From assembly GCA_000349905.1 (NCBI GenBank), contig KB722738.1:2014269-2078268 (forward strand): 64,000 nucleotides of DNA, in the 5' to 3' direction. Position numbers and translations under genes: made by a program. This DNA is from Volvariella volvacea V23. Taxonomy: Eukaryota > Basidiomycota > Agaricomycetes > Agaricales > Pluteaceae. Under the pieces are notes generated by a model that saw only the letters and a list, made by a program, of their open reading frames with translations, did no database searches and was not told the origin of the DNA. Shown piece after piece: positions 60,599-64,000 of this stretch (its first letter is position 1; the number at the start of each line of letters is the position of its first letter).

Positions 60599-60714
60599 GC
60601 GAAATTAACGAGGCTGTGTCCCAGTAACTGAGGGACGTATAAAGTGAACAACATTTTCAACCACCAAAGACGCCCAATCCTACCCAAACTGAATCTCTCC
60701 AGCGACACCTCATC

Positions 60715-63700
60715 ATGGCTCCCGAGCCCCCCGTCGTACCTGATATTCAGCTTACCTCTGAATCAACACCAGCTCTAACGTCCGATGCTCAAACCGACCC
60801 ACATTTACTTTCCCCCTACCCCCAGCATTTCGCCCACTCTCCCGCGCCTTCAACAGCATCGAGCGTCACTTTCGATGGCCGAAGTACCGAGCCCCTTGTG
60901 AAATCCTCAAATTCCAGTCATATCGAACCCTCCTCGCCGGAGCTCCCGGCAGCTTCACCTCCAGGTGCCTCCAAGGACAAGAAGGATAAGAAGGACAAGA
61001 AAGGCAAGAAGGGGAAAGGAGACTCAGCGGTGGAGATGAAGACGAACCACGAGTTGGAATTGCAAGCAGATGCGGAGACAGACCCTACGCCTTTCCTATT
61101 TAAGCCTTACCAGCTAGCGCACATGCTGGACCCCAAGAGCTACGAGACGCTTGAGCGCTTGGGAGGCACAGATGGTATTATGCGGGGTCTCGGGTCAAGT
61201 GATAAGGGTTTATCCTCGGCGGTTTTGGATGCACAACCACCTACAGCTGGACCAGGTGCGGGAAATGGTGCTTCTTCACCAGATGACCCAGAAAAGGTAA
61301 AGGAACTTAAAGGGACACCCTACTCTGCGTCTCGTGCCACACGTCTGCGTGTTTATGGGGAGAACAGTCTTCCCCGCCGCAGGAGTAAATCCCTGCTCGA
61401 ACTTATGTGGCTCGCTATGAAGGACAAAGTTCTGGTGAGTGGCAATTTTCCTCTGAATTATGGCATCCGTTTGACCACCCTGGAATTTTATGACAGATTT
61501 TGCTCTCAGCTGCTGCGGTAATCTCGCTGGCTCTGGGGTTTTATCAGGATTTCGGTCTTCCACGACACAGCGACGAACCGCCTGTGGACTGGGTCGAAGG
61601 TGTCGCTATTGTGGTCGCCATTCTCATCGTTGTAAGTATTTTTCGCATTCATTTATCCCTTTCGGCGTTCTGAGAAAAACTCTAGGTCCTCGTAGGCTCC
61701 TTAAATGACTGGCAAAAGGAGCGACAATTCCGCGCGTTAAACGAGAAGAAGGACGAGCGTCAAGTCAAAGTCCTTCGTGATGGTACCGAGAAACTCATTG
61801 ATGTCAAGGTAACGTACCTACGTCCTCGTCACTTTTCTAGAAATTAACTTCTGTGCCAGGACGTTCTTGTTGGCGACATCTGTATCATGGATCCCGGTGA
61901 AATTATTCCTTGTGATGGTATCTTCCTATCTGGTTCAAACGTTAAATGCGATGAATCCGGAGCCACTGGAGAATCCGATGCAATTAAGAAGGTCTCGTAC
62001 GAACGTTGGACTCAACTCAGGTTGGAAGCCAAAGAAGCTGGCCAAGAACCTGATCCACATACCGACTGTTTCATTATCAGTGGAAGCAAGGTCCTTGAAG
62101 GAGTTGGTCAATACTTGGTCGTTGCTGTCGGAACAAAGTCGTTTAACGGTCGTATCATGATGGGTGCGTAGCCTTTCGTTTATCTCATCTCATCGAGGCT
62201 GAAACTTAATATCTAGCATTACGTGGTGACACCGAAACTACACCCTTGCAGTTAAAGCTTAACCGCCTCGCTGAGACAATCGCCAAGATTGGTGCTTCGG
62301 CTGGTGGAGCTCTCTTTACTGCACTCATGATCCGCTACTTCGTCGAACTAGCGCGAAACGACCCGCCGCGAAGTGGAAGTGAGAAGGGCATGGACTTTGT
62401 CGATATCCTCATCATTGCCGTGACATTGATCGTCGTTGCCGTTCCTGAAGGTGAGCTTGCGATAAGTTGAGTAACCCCTTTGTTAATTTCTCGTTAGGTT
62501 TGCCCCTCGCCGTCACGCTTGCGCTCGCCTTTGCCACCAAACGGATGACACGCGAGAACTTGCTTGTCCGTGTCCTTGGTGCCTGTGAAACCATGGCAAA
62601 CGCCTCCGTTGTCTGCACCGACAAAACGGGTACTCTCACCACGGGCGAGATGACCGTCGTCGCGGGAACCGTTGGCCTCCATTGCAGGTTCATCCAGAAC
62701 TCGGAGACCAATCATAATTTCAAGAAGAGTGACCTCTCATCCGAAGACTTCGAGGTGGATCTCAACAACCTTAATAATTCCTTGTCGCCTTCTGTTCAAA
62801 CTCTACTGAACGAGGCCATTTCTATCAACTCCACTGGTTTCGAGGACAAGGACCCCAAGACAGGTGAAGTCATCTTCGTTGGTAACCAAACAGAAACGGC
62901 TTTCCTTCGATTCATCCGAGATCGCCAATGGCCTCATTTCCAAGACGTTCGCAACGAGTACCACCCTATCACCGTCTACCCCTTCTCAAGCAAGAATAAA
63001 TACATGGCCGCCGCCGTTAAGATTAGGGAGGGTGTCTACCGCCTACACGCAAAGGGTGCCAGCGAGGTCTTGTTCCGCCGTTGCAACAATCATGTCCTCG
63101 TTCGTCAGGGGAGCGATAGCAAGAGTGTCGAAGTAGAGGCTTTGGATGACGCCAAGAGGGAGAAGGTAGAAAATGATATCACTTTCTATGCTTCACAAGC
63201 TCTCCGGACGCTCGCCGTTTGCTACCGCGATTTCGAGACACCGACCTGGCCGCCTGCTACACCTGATCTCAAGGACCAAGACAATAACGTATGTCCTCAT
63301 TCATTTATTCGTTCGTTGTAACGCTGACGCCGCCTCATAGGCTGTGCTTGATTACCTGCTTCGCGATCTTACACTCATCGGCATCGTTGGCATTCAAGAT
63401 CCCATTCGCCCCGAGGTCCCCGGATCCGTCGCCCGATGTGACAGAGCCGGTGTAGACGTCAAGATGTGTACTGGTGATAACTTGATTACTGCCAAGGCCA
63501 TCGCCCTTCGCTCCCATATCCTCAAGCCTAATGGTGTTGTAATTGACGGTCCTACATTCCGCGGTCTCAGCAGCGACGAGCGACTACTCATCATTGAGTC
63601 TATGCAAGTCCTCGCTCGATCATCACCTGAAGACAAGAAGGTTTTGGTTGAAACACTCAAGAGTCTCGGAAAGGTTGTCGGTGTCACTGGTGACGGTACC

Positions 63701-64000
63701 AATGACGGTCCTGCGCTCAAGGCTGCCAATGTTGGTTTCTCTATGGGTATTGGTGGTACCGAAGTCGCCAAGGAAGCTTCTGAGATTATCCTCATGGACG
63801 ATAACTTTGCATCGATTGTAAAGGCCATTATGTGGGGTCGCTGCGTTAACGACGCTGTCCGCAAGTTCCTTCAGTTCCAAATCTCGACCAACGTTACCGC
63901 CGTCGTGATTACATTCGTTACTGCAGTCGCCTCGGATGACGAAGAATCCGTCCTGACCGCCGTCCAGCTCCTCTGGATCAACATCATCATGGACACCTTC
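60715..64000 (+). CDS. PMC1: PMC1-type Ca2+-transporting P-type ATPase, 3' end beyond window
   Basis: Seven exons are visible (60715-61434, 61497-61631, 61686-61808, 61860-62163, 62217-62450, 62498-63288, 63341 to the window edge), in phase, for 989 residues so far. The N-terminus of about 110 residues is Ser/Pro-rich and ends in a lysine-rich stretch (KDKKDKKDKKGKKGKG). P-type ATPase motifs follow: CDESGATGES (actuator domain, about 357-365), VAVPEGLPLAVTLALAFA (ion-binding helix M4), the phosphorylation site DKTGTLT with Asp at about 547, KGASEVLFRRC (nucleotide binding), MCTGDN, and GVTGDGTNDGPAL. The PEGLP motif and overall order fit group IIB (plasma-membrane/vacuolar Ca2+ ATPases, yeast Pmc1). 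It would export Ca2+ from the cytosol, probably into the vacuole. The final membrane helices and any C-terminal regulatory region lie outside the window. Confidence 0.95.

Larger units (their letters stand above)
54827..60714. other. 5.9 kb gene desert
   Basis: No gene I can support with confidence. Isolated frames of 60-136 codons occur on both strands, for example 57262-57672 (+) and 58054-58302 (-), without recognised motifs. The minus-strand stretch at 57855-58302 translates into protein-like sequence and is described separately. The end is A/T-rich with an AAAT repeat (about 60570-60597). A 14-base palindrome, ATCTCTGCAGAGAT, occurs near 55179. The last 150 bases are the likely promoter of the Ca2+-ATPase. 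Confidence 0.4.

Overview
The window is from a filamentous basidiomycete, most likely an Agaricomycete. Genes are split by many short introns (about 50-70 bp, GT...AG). Several F-box/leucine-rich proteins of the type expanded in mushrooms occur here. All exon joins below were read by eye from splice signals, reading frame and family motifs; no alignment program was run. A run of 100 N (29445-29544) marks an assembly gap.

Layout. 1-10.4 kb holds one large F-box protein gene and then four head-to-tail paralogues of a second F-box-like family sharing a three-exon structure; the third copy is dead (two in-frame stops) and the fourth has lost the terminal mini-exon. 11-25.4 kb is gene-poor: a multi-pass membrane protein of unclear integrity, a five-exon DsbA/FrnE-like oxidoreductase, a frameshifted F-box gene with a decayed copy about 0.4 kb downstream, and a Frag1/DRAM/Sfk1 membrane protein. 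25.7-33.1 kb (minus strand) carries a C2-domain/proline-rich protein resembling cytokinesis proteins Inn1/Fic1, and two tandem NRPS-independent siderophore (IucA/IucC) synthetase genes, one complete and one visible only as its 3' half beside the gap. 33.4-36.1 kb is the 11-exon DEAD-box helicase DBP6, divergent from the siderophore gene. 36.7-38 kb is a truncated Pif1/Helitron helicase. 38.3-40.6 kb is a C3HC zinc-finger (NIPA/Rsm1) protein. 42.9-45.7 kb is a 13-exon Mup1-type amino acid permease. 46.3-50.1 kb (minus) holds trehalose-6-phosphate synthase TPS1 and ribosomal stalk protein P0. 51-54.8 kb is a large helical-repeat (PPR-like) protein. 54.8-60.7 kb is a 5.9 kb gene desert, and the window ends inside a PMC1-type Ca2+-ATPase.

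The functional content is mostly housekeeping: ribosome assembly (DBP6, P0), mRNA export/nuclear-pore related (Rsm1-like), stress sugar (TPS1), ion and amino acid transport, and cytokinesis. It is interrupted by rapidly evolving F-box loci, duplicated siderophore synthetases and transposon debris. Nothing indicates an operon or a complete biosynthetic cluster. The most unusual content is the tandem siderophore synthetase pair and the F-box array caught in the process of decay.
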